A stretch of DNA of 64,000 nucleotides from contig OX044358.1 in the NCBI GenBank assembly GCA_943846665.1, positions 1,116,001 to 1,180,000 of the forward strand, read 5' to 3'. The stretch is from Arcticimaribacter sp002477625 (GTDB taxonomy: Bacteria; Bacteroidota; Bacteroidia; Flavobacteriales; Flavobacteriaceae). A model generated the notes under the pieces. The model was given only the letters and a program-made list of their open reading frames with translations, made no database searches and was not told the origin of the DNA. Shown here piece by piece: positions 8,788-17,263 of the stretch; within the stretch, counting starts at the first letter, position 1; each line of letters opens with the position of its first letter. The position numbers and the translations under genes were made by a program.

Positions 8788-9697
8788 TTACTCTTGACTT
8801 TCTGGTCCCGTTTTAGTTGTTTGATCGCCCGAGCCTAAATTGATTCGTAAAACAATCTCGTGGGTTTTAAGATTGAGCTGAGAGAGTGAGTTTCCTGTGG
8901 GTGTTTCATAGGCATATCCTATATCAAATCCTCCGAGTGAGACAACTGAGAGTATCGAAAAAGCACTGCTTGATCGGTAAGAGATTCCTATATCAAATTG
9001 ATTTTTCCAACTGAACATTCCTGTAAAGTCGGTTGTAACTGGAAGCCCTTTTACTTTTCTAAGCATGATGGAGGGTTTTAAAAGCAAGCCGGAACTTATG
9101 GCTATGTCTGCTCCTCCACCTAGATATGAATGCACTCGGTCCTTTGCAGTTACTGCTAGGTTATCGTTATCTCTTTTTACATTAAAAAGTCTAGGAATAG
9201 AAAATGATGCCCAGAAGAGTTCCCCCTTTAAAAAAGCTCCTACACCTACATTTGGATTAAAACTTGATAATTGCTGTTGGGCTGGATCAGAGGATGAATT
9301 GGAAGTAAGTGCCATTGGATTAGCAGAGTAAAAATTCCCTCCTGCTTTAAGTCCTAAATAAAGCTGGGTGGATTCCATATCCAGCTTGTATGAAAAATCA
9401 ACATAAGCAAAAGTCTGCTGTTCTATGAATACCTTATCAGAGACTACCGAGAGTCCTAATCCTACGTTATTATTCTCTAGCTGAAGAATAGGAAAAAGCT
9501 AAGGTTGAAGGAGCGTCTTGCATAGAAGACCACTGTCTTCTTGAGGTAAAGGCAAAGACATTCTTCCCTAAAGCGCCAGCATAGGCAGGGTTAATTATAT
9601 TCATATTGTAGCGATACAGGGTGTAATAGCTTTCCTGCTGACTAAATGTGATCAGGGGTATAAGGACTAAACCGATAAAGAATAAAAATCTTTTCAT
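8788..9697 (-). pseudogene. PorP/SprF-family protein, single-base frameshift
   Basis: The first frame starts with ATG at 9697 (MKRFLFF, signal peptide ending TFSQ) and carries the family N-terminus (YRYNMNIINPAYAGA) to SSARE, where it hits TAA at about 9470. Removing one T there restores NNVGLGLSVVSDKVFIEQ and continues through MESTQLYLGLKAGG to the normal end at 8788. The repaired protein is about 300 residues, the standard PorP/SprF length. PorP/SprF proteins are outer-membrane partners of type IX secretion and help anchor gliding adhesins. The gene begins 2 bases after the stop of the adhesin remnant, the usual adhesin-SprF order. The shift may be real or a sequencing error. Confidence 0.8.
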
Positions 9698-9699
9698 AA

Positions 9700-11115
9700 T
9701 TACCTTGTTAAATAAAGCCATCCTTCAAAATCTATTGTACTGTTGCCATCAAGGTCAATACGGTAGTAATAACTCCCCTCTGGAAGTGGATTACCTTTGT
9801 GAGTTCCCGGCCAATTGTTTCTATAATTTTGTGTGTTAAAAACCTCAAAACCAGTTCTTGTAAAGATCCATACTTGATTGTTGAGATAACGATCTATTTC
9901 TTTAACCTGCCAAGTATCATTTATTCCATCACTATTAGGTGAGAAGAAGCTTACTATATCTATCGAAGCTCTTAGAGTAGGATTATCAAAGCCATTAGGG
10001 AGGCTATTGGGGTCTAAAGGATTCGTTCCCGCAATCTTCTCATCTAGGTTTGGATAGCCGTCTCCATCTTGATCGTTATAAGGGTCATCATCTACACTGT
10101 CCAATTCATCAACAACCCCATCGTTATCCTGATCTAAAATGGATGACTCTAAATAGTTCGGCTTACCATCGTTATCTGTGTCGTCATCGCGAGGATCGCC
10201 ATTGTTGTTTAAATCTTCAGAAATCGTCAGTAACCCATCATCATCTGGATCAACGTGATCAAGAATACCATCACCATAGGTGTCGAGTGCAAAATTTTCT
10301 CCGGCAGATGCTATCTCATCTATGCTCAATACACCATCATTATCATCATCGGAGTCGTGATAATCTGGTATACCATAATTATCACTATCTAAAATCACAT
10401 TCTTAGAGTTGGCAGAACTGAAATTACCATTTACCTCATATAAACTAGGAATACCATCGTTTTCATCATCTGTATCTAGATAATCTGGAGTGCCATCGCT
10501 ATCAAAGTCTAATGCATCTGAAGCATCCCCGTCTCCGTCTTGGTCTGGGATTTCATTGAGGGTTAAAATACCATCTCCATCATCGTCAGGATCTAAATAA
10601 TCTGGGGTTCCATCACCATCAGAATCAGTGGCATCAGAGGAATTAAAATCCCCGTTAGGATCTGTTCCTTCATATAGCGTAAAAATACCATCACCGTCAT
10701 CGTCAGGGTCTAAATAGTCTGGGAATCCATCACCTTCTGTGTCTATACTTAGAATATCTGAACCATTTTCAAGACCCCCTTGTTGGATACTTCCTTCAAA
10801 TATGCTATAAATACCATCTCCATCGTCAGCTGGATCAATTGAATTGATCAGACCATCGCCGTCGGTATCTGAATAAATCAAACTTGGATCAATTTGATCA
10901 ATACTAACTATATCCGTATCCAAGCCAAAAATAGTATAGCAATTAGGGTTAACCTCAATGTTTTCTTGAGCGGATGGAATTGGTACATTGGGATCTCCAG
11001 GGGTTGTATTTATGTAAGCAATTTTAATGTCATATATCCCATCAGCATCATCTGGATTTTTTGGATCTGGTGTATTAATGTAGTATGATATTATTAATCG
11101 AAATATAGGGTCCTT
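9700..11115 (-). pseudogene. 5'-truncated calcium-repeat adhesin with type-B gliding C-terminal domain
   Basis: An open frame of about 470 codons with no ATG: it begins straight after a stop at 11116-11118 with KDPIFRLII. Most of it is a run of acidic calcium-binding repeats of the form DxDGDGxPDYLDPDDDGDGI (thrombospondin type 3-like). The last about 90 residues (from NGFDNPTLRASIDI) contain FFSPNSDGINDTW, the signature of the gliding-motility C-terminal domain (type-B sorting signal of the type IX system). Intact relatives are much longer with a signal peptide, so the 5' part is missing. The downstream partner porP/sprF is also broken, which points to decay of the locus. Confidence 0.75.
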
Positions 11116-11146
11116 TTACAGTAATAAAAGGGTATAAATGAAGTAA

Positions 11147-12844
11147 TTAAAAAGTAATTATAAAAGAATTTAAATCTTGTTCGGGTGAGAGATTTAATTT
11201 TTTTGAAATCCTGTATCTTTGGGTTTCTACAGTTCTTTTAGACACGCCTGAAATTCTTGCAATTTCATCATTGGAGTGATTCATTTTAATGTATGCTGCA
11301 AGCCGGAGGTCGGTTTTAGATAGTTTAAATCTTTTGTTTAATTCTATGTAAAATTCTGGATATACATTCACAAACATTTTATCAAATTCTGAATAAGCAT
11401 TTTCGGAATTTAAAACCAAATCCAATTGTTTATTGACATTAAATAAATTTAGGTCTTCAGCTTTTGAATTTGACGATATTTTTCTTTTCAAACTCTTTAA
11501 ATATTCGTTACGCTGAGAAATAAAGTTTACCTTACTTGTTAACTCTCTGTTTTTCTTTTCGACTTCATTTTTAAAATACTGGTTTAATAATTCAAGTCTT
11601 TGCGTCTTTTCAAGCTGTAAATTATAATTAGCCTTCAGTGTTAAAAAGCCAAGCAAAAGTATAGTTAACATGATGATCACAGCAAATAATTGCCTATTCG
11701 ACTTTAATTTGTTTTCATTGATTAATCGCTTAGATTCGGCTAAATTAAGGTTTATTTCTAATTTCCCCAGTTTGTTGACCAATGCAGAAGAAAAACTAGA
11801 GGATGAAAGGAGTATCAAAGAATCTTTAATTTTTATTATTTCAGCATCTAACTTTTTCTTCTTGTAGACGTTTTCTAATACCTTGTAATTGTATTTTTTT
11901 TCTTTCTTGTTTAAGTTTTTTATTTGAAGGTTTTGCTTGGCTAATTGCTCAGCCATTTTTAAGTCGTTCAACCCTAGATAACATTCTGCGAATCTTGAAC
12001 CCAATGAAGTCAGTTCATCTGGAAAGTCATACATAATTTCTTTTGACTTTGTGAGGTAATCTATTGCCTTATCATATTCTTTTATCGATTGATAATATGC
12101 TCCGAAAACGAGATAAGAATACCCGTAATTTCTTCTAATCAAGGATCCTTTTTTATCTCTTAAATCGGAAGAAAGACCAACATAATAGGTGTCTATTTCT
12201 TTTAGGCGGCTCTGTGCCACAGAAAGTTCATTTTTTCTGATTTCGACACTTAAAAGTTGTGATAATGAATACAGGATGTCTTCATGCTTTGGCCTTGTCA
12301 TTCTTTTTTGATAAACTTGAAAATAAATACTATCCGTTTTATCAAGATTCCCTTTTAAATCTTCTATTAACCCAATATTAGAGTAACTGGTGTTGAGGCC
12401 AATAAATTTTATATCATTGTCTTTAATTTTTTCAAACAAATCAATTGCCTGACTATATTTTTGATAGGCTTTGTCTAAATCTCGATTTTGAAGATAGATA
12501 TTACCAATGTTCAAAATAATCCAAGGAGGATAGTTAATGGAAGGAAACTTCTTTTCCGAATCGGGAAGTGCTTGATATTGTTTAATCGATTGATTAAAAT
12601 ATTCTAAAGCCAGATCGTCGAGACCGACATTCTGAAGGATCTCTCCAATTAGGCCATAGGTCTGTTGGATTAGTTGAGTTGGTTCAGCATCGTACATTTT
12701 ATTGGTAAATTCAACACCAAAATCTATCGCTTTTGAAGGATTGGTAAACTGATACTTAAGTATAGTATCCCGAATTGATTTGCCGTCCTGGGAGTAAACT
12801 AAACTAGAAAAAAAATATAGTAAAAATATAAGTTTCTTAAACAC
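11147..12844 (-). CDS. Membrane-anchored TPR protein with C-terminal LuxR-type HTH
   Basis: 565 residues: signal-like N-terminus (MFKKLIFLLYFF, ending VYSQ), then TPR-type helical repeats over about residues 30-360 (for example YFNQSIKQYQAL, YSQAIDLFEKI, YKEYDKAIDYL-like units), one membrane helix at about 386-404, a coiled-coil linker, and a LuxR/GerE helix-turn-helix at about 507-560 (SNDEIARISGVSKRTVETQRYRI split across helices). The layout suggests a one-component regulator with a periplasmic sensor and a cytoplasmic DNA-binding domain. In Flavobacteria such regulators often neighbour PorP/SprF and adhesin genes, as here. It is intact although its neighbours are broken. Confidence 0.8.
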   Translation of the reverse strand: MFKKLIFLLYFFSSLVYSQDGKSIRDTILKYQFTNPSKAIDFGVEFTNKMYDAEPTQLIQQTYGLIGEILQNVGLDDLALEYFNQSIKQYQALPDSEKKFPSINYPPWIILNIGNIYLQNRDLDKAYQKYSQAIDLFEKIKDNDIKFIGLNTSYSNIGLIEDLKGNLDKTDSIYFQVYQKRMTRPKHEDILYSLSQLLSVEIRKNELSVAQSRLKEIDTYYVGLSSDLRDKKGSLIRRNYGYSYLVFGAYYQSIKEYDKAIDYLTKSKEIMYDFPDELTSLGSRFAECYLGLNDLKMAEQLAKQNLQIKNLNKKEKKYNYKVLENVYKKKKLDAEIIKIKDSLILLSSSSFSSALVNKLGKLEINLNLAESKRLINENKLKSNRQLFAVIIMLTILLLGFLTLKANYNLQLEKTQRLELLNQYFKNEVEKKNRELTSKVNFISQRNEYLKSLKRKISSNSKAEDLNLFNVNKQLDLVLNSENAYSEFDKMFVNVYPEFYIELNKRFKLSKTDLRLAAYIKMNHSNDEIARISGVSKRTVETQRYRISKKLNLSPEQDLNSFIITF

Positions 12845-12956
12845 CTCAGCAAGTTAAAAAAAAATAACGTATTGGATGCGTTTTGAATTTTGAATCAAAT
12901 TTAATTTTTCTCCCATTATTACAAATTGTGCTATTGATCCCCTTTTAGAAAAGATG

Positions 12957-14204
12957 CTAGTGTGCTTGTTCTAAATCTTTTTCATAATTATTTGCAGATT
13001 TCCAATAAAAAAATATGGCTAAAAATAGAGGAAGTAAGTTCAAGGTCAAAGCGTAACGCAAACTAAAATTTCCTAAAGTTGGCTCGAGAAAATCACTTAG
13101 TATTCCTGCGGATAATGGTCCAAGTGCTAGCCCTATCCCATTCATAAACAAAAGAATTAACGCGGTAGCAAATGCTCTCATTTTAACATTAGCTAGTGTT
13201 TGACCCACTGCATATACTGGTCCAGTGAAAGCAGCATTGAACATTGCGAAGGGAAAAATAGCAGCTAAGGCTATTTTTGAACTCCCTGTAAATAAGATTA
13301 TAATGGCAGGAAATAAAGAGAAAATACAACTGAGGATTGGTACGTAAAGATACCACTTTTTGTTTTTTGCTCCTTTTATATCTGCCAATCGGCCGCCTAT
13401 CAAAGCACCAATCAAGCCACCAATTCCTATTGATAAGCCCAAATTTATACTTACTGTTATCAGGTCAACTCCATGCGCTCTTTGAATGAATGATGGCAAA
13501 AAATTATTGAGGCTGTAAGAAGAAAAAGTAGTAAACCCTGCACCCAAACACAAATAAAAAAATGATTTTTTAGCAAATAACCCTCCTATAGCTTCTTTAA
13601 AAGTAGCGTCTTTTATGTTATCATCATGACCATCAATTTGACCTCGAATAGGTTCTTTTAAAATAAAATACAGAAGAACAGAAAGCACAATGCCGGGGAT
13701 TCCGAGTGCGTAAAACGCAATTCTCCATCCGTATTCAGATGCGATTGATCCCGCAACAATGAACCCTAATAAAATCCCGAAAGGTACTCCCATACTGTAT
13801 ATAGAAAAAGCCGTTCCTCGTTGTTCTTTCGGAAAATAATCTGAAATAATTGAATGAGATGGAGGCATTCCGCCTGCCTCTGCTGCACTTACTCCAATTC
13901 GAGTCAACAACAATTGAAAAAAGCTTAGAGCACGGCCGGACATAACAGTCATGAGCGACCAAAATCCTAAACTAAATACAAGAATGTTTTTTCGGTTATA
14001 TTGATCAGCAAGTTTAGCTATTGGTATGCCAAGTGTTGTATATAATAAAGCAAATCCTAGGCCCGTTAACAATCCCAATTGCGTGTCACTTAATTGTAGG
14101 TCTTCTTTAATACTCTCCTGCAGAATAATAAGAATTTGCCTGTCAGCAAAATTGAACACATATATTAAGGTTAACATAGCTAAGACAAACCACTTGTTAT
14201 TCAT
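12957..14204 (-). CDS. MFS transporter (spinster-like)
   Basis: 415 residues with 12 predicted membrane segments. The start MNNKWFVLAMLTLIYVFNFADRQIL and the loop ADQYNRKNILVFS after TM2 match the major facilitator signature G-x-x-x-D-(R/K), and the sequence resembles the spinster-like group (DRQIL motif in TM1, TTLGIPIAKLAD). The substrate is unknown; members of this group include sphingolipid and sugar-acid transporters. It stands between the LuxR regulator (12844) and a 340-base gap, on the minus strand. Confidence 0.85.
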   Translation of the reverse strand: MNNKWFVLAMLTLIYVFNFADRQILIILQESIKEDLQLSDTQLGLLTGLGFALLYTTLGIPIAKLADQYNRKNILVFSLGFWSLMTVMSGRALSFFQLLLTRIGVSAAEAGGMPPSHSIISDYFPKEQRGTAFSIYSMGVPFGILLGFIVAGSIASEYGWRIAFYALGIPGIVLSVLLYFILKEPIRGQIDGHDDNIKDATFKEAIGGLFAKKSFFYLCLGAGFTTFSSYSLNNFLPSFIQRAHGVDLITVSINLGLSIGIGGLIGALIGGRLADIKGAKNKKWYLYVPILSCIFSLFPAIIILFTGSSKIALAAIFPFAMFNAAFTGPVYAVGQTLANVKMRAFATALILLFMNGIGLALGPLSAGILSDFLEPTLGNFSLRYALTLNLLPLFLAIFFYWKSANNYEKDLEQAH

Positions 14205-14533
14205 AATTTTGAAGTTATAATCACAGTAAGATAGAGCTTATTGAGGGAACCAAACCAACTCAATCATAAATATTAAAAAAACACCCAGATCCAATTGCTT
14301 GAAGATAGCTGCTTCTCCCTCTGTTATTTCTATACAATATTTGACTCCTTCCTAAGCTGAATTCAAAAGAGCTATACAGGCGTTTACATCGCCTTTCTTT
14401 GGCTTAAATATCAACCCAAGGGGTCTCGTGCAATTGGATTGATTTCCTAACTAGCTTTTTGCTAAACTTAGCTACAAGAAAAAACCCCTCGTTTTTGAAG
14501 TTGCAGTTGGTTATGGAATGACCTCAGCAATAA
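14205..14533. other. Gap with no intact gene
   Basis: 329 bases upstream of the MFS start codon. I see no coding frame of note. It contains the first copy of the 16-base direct repeat (14475-14490). The bases next to 14204 must hold the promoter of the transporter, but no convincing TAnnTTTG element was found. Confidence 0.4.
14475..14490 (+). repeat. 16-base direct repeat, copy 1
   Basis: CAAGAAAAAACCCCTC here is identical to 15081-15096. The pair flanks the PorP/SprF fragment, and the second copy forms part of the tRNA-Ala terminator. A common 12-base core (AAAAAACCCCTC) also occurs in the atp terminator at 41881, so convergence on terminator sequence is possible. Confidence 0.6.
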
Positions 14534-15010
14534 TTAAGCACAGATGTGTCGAACAGGCTTATGCAAAATCACCTAGAGAATTATCCTGTGTTTGGTGCTG
14601 GCTTTTTAATTCAAGGTGAGAAGCTCTACTTTTCTTTAGGAACGCCCAATTTTCTGAATCCAGAAAAGTTCATAGATGATAGTTCATTCATTCAAAATCA
14701 GAACCCGATATTGTATATGGCTGAAGGTTATACCATAGACCTTGGCTTCTTTGACTCTACAATTAACCCCTATATTACTTCTAAGATAATTCCAGGAGTT
14801 CCCAATCAAATGAGTGTTGGTGGGAACTTTAATTTCAAAAATATTTTTGAGATCGGAATGGGTTATAAAAGTATTGATTACGCTTTCGTAATGTTTATGC
14901 TTAAACTGAAAATGGGAATCGATATTGGCTATGCTAGCGACTTTGGAGTGGGTGATAATAGCAATATATCCAGGACAGGATTTGAGCTCTTTGCTAAGTA
15001 TCGGTTTTAA
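14534..15010 (+). pseudogene. PorP/SprF-family C-terminal fragment
   Basis: An open frame of 159 codons, beginning after a TAA at 14531, with a GTG at 14546 and the first ATG at 14561. FPVFGAGF-like residues (NYPVFGAGF), then GEKLYFSLGTPNFLNPEKF, match the middle of PorP/SprF proteins (a beta-strand with YxGLSxPNFL). The end FELFAKYRF is the normal family C-terminus. The N-terminal half including the signal peptide is absent. It lies opposite in orientation to the frameshifted copy at 8788-9697, about 4.8 kb away, with only the regulator and transporter between them. Confidence 0.7.
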
Positions 15011-15080
15011 GAACTTAGAGAGAAGAACAGTGGATAGAGCTGGCGAATACGAATCCCTGTGCTTGTCATCCAACAAACTG

Positions 15081-15096
15081 CAAGAAAAAACCCCTC
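15081..15096 (+). repeat. 16-base direct repeat, copy 2
   Basis: Identical to 14475-14490 (CAAGAAAAAACCCCTC); it overlaps the terminator arm of the tRNA-Ala transcript. Confidence 0.6.
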
Positions 15097-15113
15097 AATT
15101 GCTTGAAGGGCTT
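15085..15113 (-). terminator. Terminator of the tRNA-Ala transcript
   Basis: On the minus strand, a GC-rich imperfect stem (CCCTTCAA pairing with TTGAGGGG, one bulge) is followed by a run of T residues from 15090 down. It lies about 33 bases beyond the 3' end of tRNA-Ala. Confidence 0.55.
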
Positions 15114-15145
15114 TATAAGGTTAGTGTAGTGTAACGGTGACACTG

Positions 15146-15219
15146 TGGAGAAGATGGGATTCGAACCCACGACCTCTTGACTGCCAGTCAAGCGCTCTAG
15201 CCAACTGAGCTACATCCCC
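15146..15219 (-). tRNA. tRNA-Ala (anticodon GGC)
   Basis: A 74-base cloverleaf on the minus strand. The acceptor begins GGGGATG at 15219, the D arm is GCTC...GAGC, the anticodon stem CTTGA/TCAAG encloses CTGGCAG with anticodon GGC, and the T arm GTGGG-TTCGAAT-CCCAT is canonical. Pair G3:U70, the alanine identity element, is present, supporting Ala. The 3' CCA is not encoded (the end is A73-C-A). In the acceptor stem, position 67 is U (15152), so U6:U67 is mismatched where U-A is expected. Confidence 0.95.
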
Positions 15220-15231
15220 AAAAGAAGTTAA

Positions 15232-15360
15232 CTATTTGCCCCGACCTGCTTTGCGCACGATGGTGCTTCCCTTGGCGCCTCCTTTTGCTTTGGGAGCTTT
15301 CTTAGCCCCGGCTTTGTCATCATTTTTTACTGTTCTGTTTCCAAAAAATTTACTAGACAT
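15232..15360 (-). CDS. Small basic protein, 42 aa (SSKFFGNRTVK type)
   Basis: Minus-strand ATG at 15358-15360 and TAG at 15232-15234 encode 42 residues that start MSSKFFGNRT and end with a Lys/Gly/Ala-rich tail (IVRKAGRGK). Pattern and composition look like a conserved small flavobacterial protein of ribosome-type charge, although I cannot name the family. It is 12 bases upstream of the tRNA-Ala 5' end, on the same strand, so both may come from one transcript. It is too short for most gene-calling length limits. Confidence 0.65.
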   Translation of the reverse strand: MSSKFFGNRTVKNDDKAGAKKAPKAKGGAKGSTIVRKAGRGK

Positions 15361-15503
15361 TGATTCTGATTTATTGAAGCGTTTTTACTGATTAAGGATA
15401 AAGATAAGCTTTTATTTAAAAACATTAAATGTTATTCTCGGGCTAATATAAATCCAGAAAAGTCATTTCAGTTCCGTATTTTAGATTCCTTTAAGGCTTA
15501 ACC

Positions 15504-16166
15504 ATGGATAAAAAATTGATCTTCTACTTGCTGGGTTTTTGCATTCTTTTTTGGACAAATTCTCGTGCACAAGGAAGTGGTCTTTTAATTCAACAATACG
15601 GAAAGTCTAATGTGGATGAAATTGGGTTGCGTAAATGGAATTTTGATGCACATTTATTGTTGAATCGATTCAACACCACAGATCGAGAAACCAAAGGAAA
15701 AATAAGCCGAAGTGCTGGGGGTTCTGTCCGTTATAATTTTAAAAAAAGTTATGGCCTTCGAACTGGAATCGACATACACAGCATCAACTACGCCTACAAT
15801 TTAGCAAACGACACCTCCAAAGATCAATTGTTATTCTTGTCCATTCCTTTGACTGGAAGGCTGTATCCTGTAAAACGTGTTACTTTAGAATTGGGATTGG
15901 TTTATAATTTTTTACTCCAATCAAAAGGAGATCCGCCTACTAATCTTGAGGAATTCCCAGTTGCTTATCCCAACGACACCTTCAGCAACAGTTTTGGCGT
16001 ACTTGCCGCAGCTCATTACACATTCTGGAGACGCTTCAGCGCTTCCTTACAATATCAATTTCAAAAAAACAACACCAACCCGGTGCAGCGGGAGACTAAT
16101 GGTTTTGCAGGCTTGATGCTGGGAGTTCATTATACTTTTTTAACCAACAAAATACCCCCCAACTAA
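15504..16166 (+). CDS. Outer membrane beta-barrel protein
   Basis: 220 residues with a signal peptide (MDKKLIFYLLGFCILF, cleavage near residue 23 after RAQ). The rest alternates hydrophobic and polar residues in strands ending in aromatic residues (VRYNFKKSYGLRTGID, LELGLVYNFLLQ, LMLGVHYTFL), as expected for an 8-stranded outer-membrane barrel. Length fits OmpA/OmpX-like barrels. Function unknown. Its last base is shared with the ATG of the GNAT gene (TAATG overlap), so the pair is cotranscribed. Confidence 0.7.
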   Translation: MDKKLIFYLLGFCILFWTNSRAQGSGLLIQQYGKSNVDEIGLRKWNFDAHLLLNRFNTTDRETKGKISRSAGGSVRYNFKKSYGLRTGIDIHSINYAYNLANDTSKDQLLFLSIPLTGRLYPVKRVTLELGLVYNFLLQSKGDPPTNLEEFPVAYPNDTFSNSFGVLAAAHYTFWRRFSASLQYQFQKNNTNPVQRETNGFAGLMLGVHYTFLTNKIPPN

Positions 16167-16626
16167 TGTTTACACTAATCCAAGCCGAGCCCAACCACCT
16201 AGATGATCTTGCCTTACTTTTTGATGCCTATCGTGTTTTTTACAAAAAAGAATCGGATCTAAGTGCTGCTCAGGTGCTTTTGAGAGAACGTTTAACCAAA
16301 AATCAGTCCGTGGTTTTTATGGTTTATGATGGCTCTAGAGCCGTTGGCTTTACCCAATTGTATCCGCTGTTCTCTTCCGTAAATATGGCAGCTGTATGGC
16401 TCTTGAATGATCTCTTTGTAGATCCAACTTACCGAGGAAAAAAATAGGAAAACAATTGTTAGACGCGGCTCAAAATCACTGCAAAGCGACCCAAGCAAAA
16501 GGAGTCAGCCTAGAAACCGAACAAACTAATGTTGTGGGAAATAAGCTCTACCCCATTATGGGATTTAAAAAAGATACCGAGCACCACTTTTATTATTGGG
16601 AAAAACCTACTTTTTCAACCGAATGA
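16166..16626 (+). pseudogene. GNAT acetyltransferase with a frameshift in an A7 run
   Basis: The first frame encodes 93 residues of a GNAT fold, ending DLFVDPTYRGKK followed by TAG. The run at 16438-16444 has seven A. With eight A the frame would continue IGKQLLDAAQNHCKAT and then NKLYPIMGFKKDTEHHFYYW to a stop at 16624-16626, giving a normal protein of about 153 residues. R-G-K-K-I-G-K is the acetyl-CoA pyrophosphate loop, so the break falls in the key motif. Acceptor substrate unknown. It may be a sequencing error in the homopolymer, a true mutation, or a gene rescued by slippage on the A run. Confidence 0.75.
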
Positions 16627-17203
16627 GGATCACGCCGTTTTTCCCTTTAGCCCCAACCTTTTGAAGCGCCTTTTGACCCTTAAGAACGTCTATACTTTCA
16701 ATGGTATCAACATCTAAAGAATCCATGTCAAAGTCGGCAGCCATTTCTTTTCCGTCTATGATGATGATGGGTTGGGCGTCATCGGTTTGGATGTTAAACC
16801 TAATATTCTTTTTGTCCTTCGAGATAAGCACACTGTTACCTGAAAATTCGGATACATTCTGCTCTTGAAGTTCCAGGGAATCGCCCAGTTGGGTTACCCA
16901 ACGAACTGCCTCATCTGCATCTTTACTTTTAAAAACAAACACCCGCTTATTCGCATGTTTGGGGTGTACTATACTATCACTAAAATCAAGGGTCTGAAGC
17001 TCCGAAGCATCTTCTCCAAAAAAGAAAATTTCCGTATCTCCGTCCATCAACGGGGCTACCATTCCTGAGGAAATCAAAGCTGATTTTTTTTGAATGGGTT
17101 TTTTAGGTTCTACCGTAGCGTTGGGTTCCATCTTATAGACTTTTACCGTAATACAAGAACTCAGTATAAGGCTGACTACTAAAAATAAAAGCGGTTTTTT
17201 CAT
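16607..17203 (-). CDS. Lipoprotein with a TonB-plug-like C-terminal domain
   Basis: Start set at ATG 17203, giving 198 residues, because it yields a lipoprotein signal (MKKPLLFLVVSLILSSC, Cys17); upstream codons add an unlikely non-signal extension. The C-terminus PIIIIDGKEM...DVDTIESIDVLKG...GAKGKNGVILI is the short plug-like fold seen at TonB-dependent receptor N-termini and in the tail of the BlaR1-type protein at 39510-41360. Role unknown; it is probably anchored in the envelope. It overlaps the 3' end of the GNAT gene by 20 bases, convergently. Confidence 0.65.
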   Translation of the reverse strand: MKKPLLFLVVSLILSSCITVKVYKMEPNATVEPKKPIQKKSALISSGMVAPLMDGDTEIFFFGEDASELQTLDFSDSIVHPKHANKRVFVFKSKDADEAVRWVTQLGDSLELQEQNVSEFSGNSVLISKDKKNIRFNIQTDDAQPIIIIDGKEMAADFDMDSLDVDTIESIDVLKGQKALQKVGAKGKNGVILIRLKK

Positions 17204-17263
17204 ATCAAAAGATTTATAGCTTAAAACTAACCATTCTTCCCCAAATTCAAAAAACATTAACGC

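Noticed and set aside
10050..10406. Antisense frame of 118 codons on the + strand inside the adhesin
   Set aside because: It is the reverse complement of the acidic Ca-binding repeats, giving His- and Arg-rich residues; a shadow of the repeats.
14205..14533. A short residue run (PFFGLNINPRGL) suggesting a VOC or similar remnant
   Set aside because: Too short and with stops on both sides; not distinguishable from chance.
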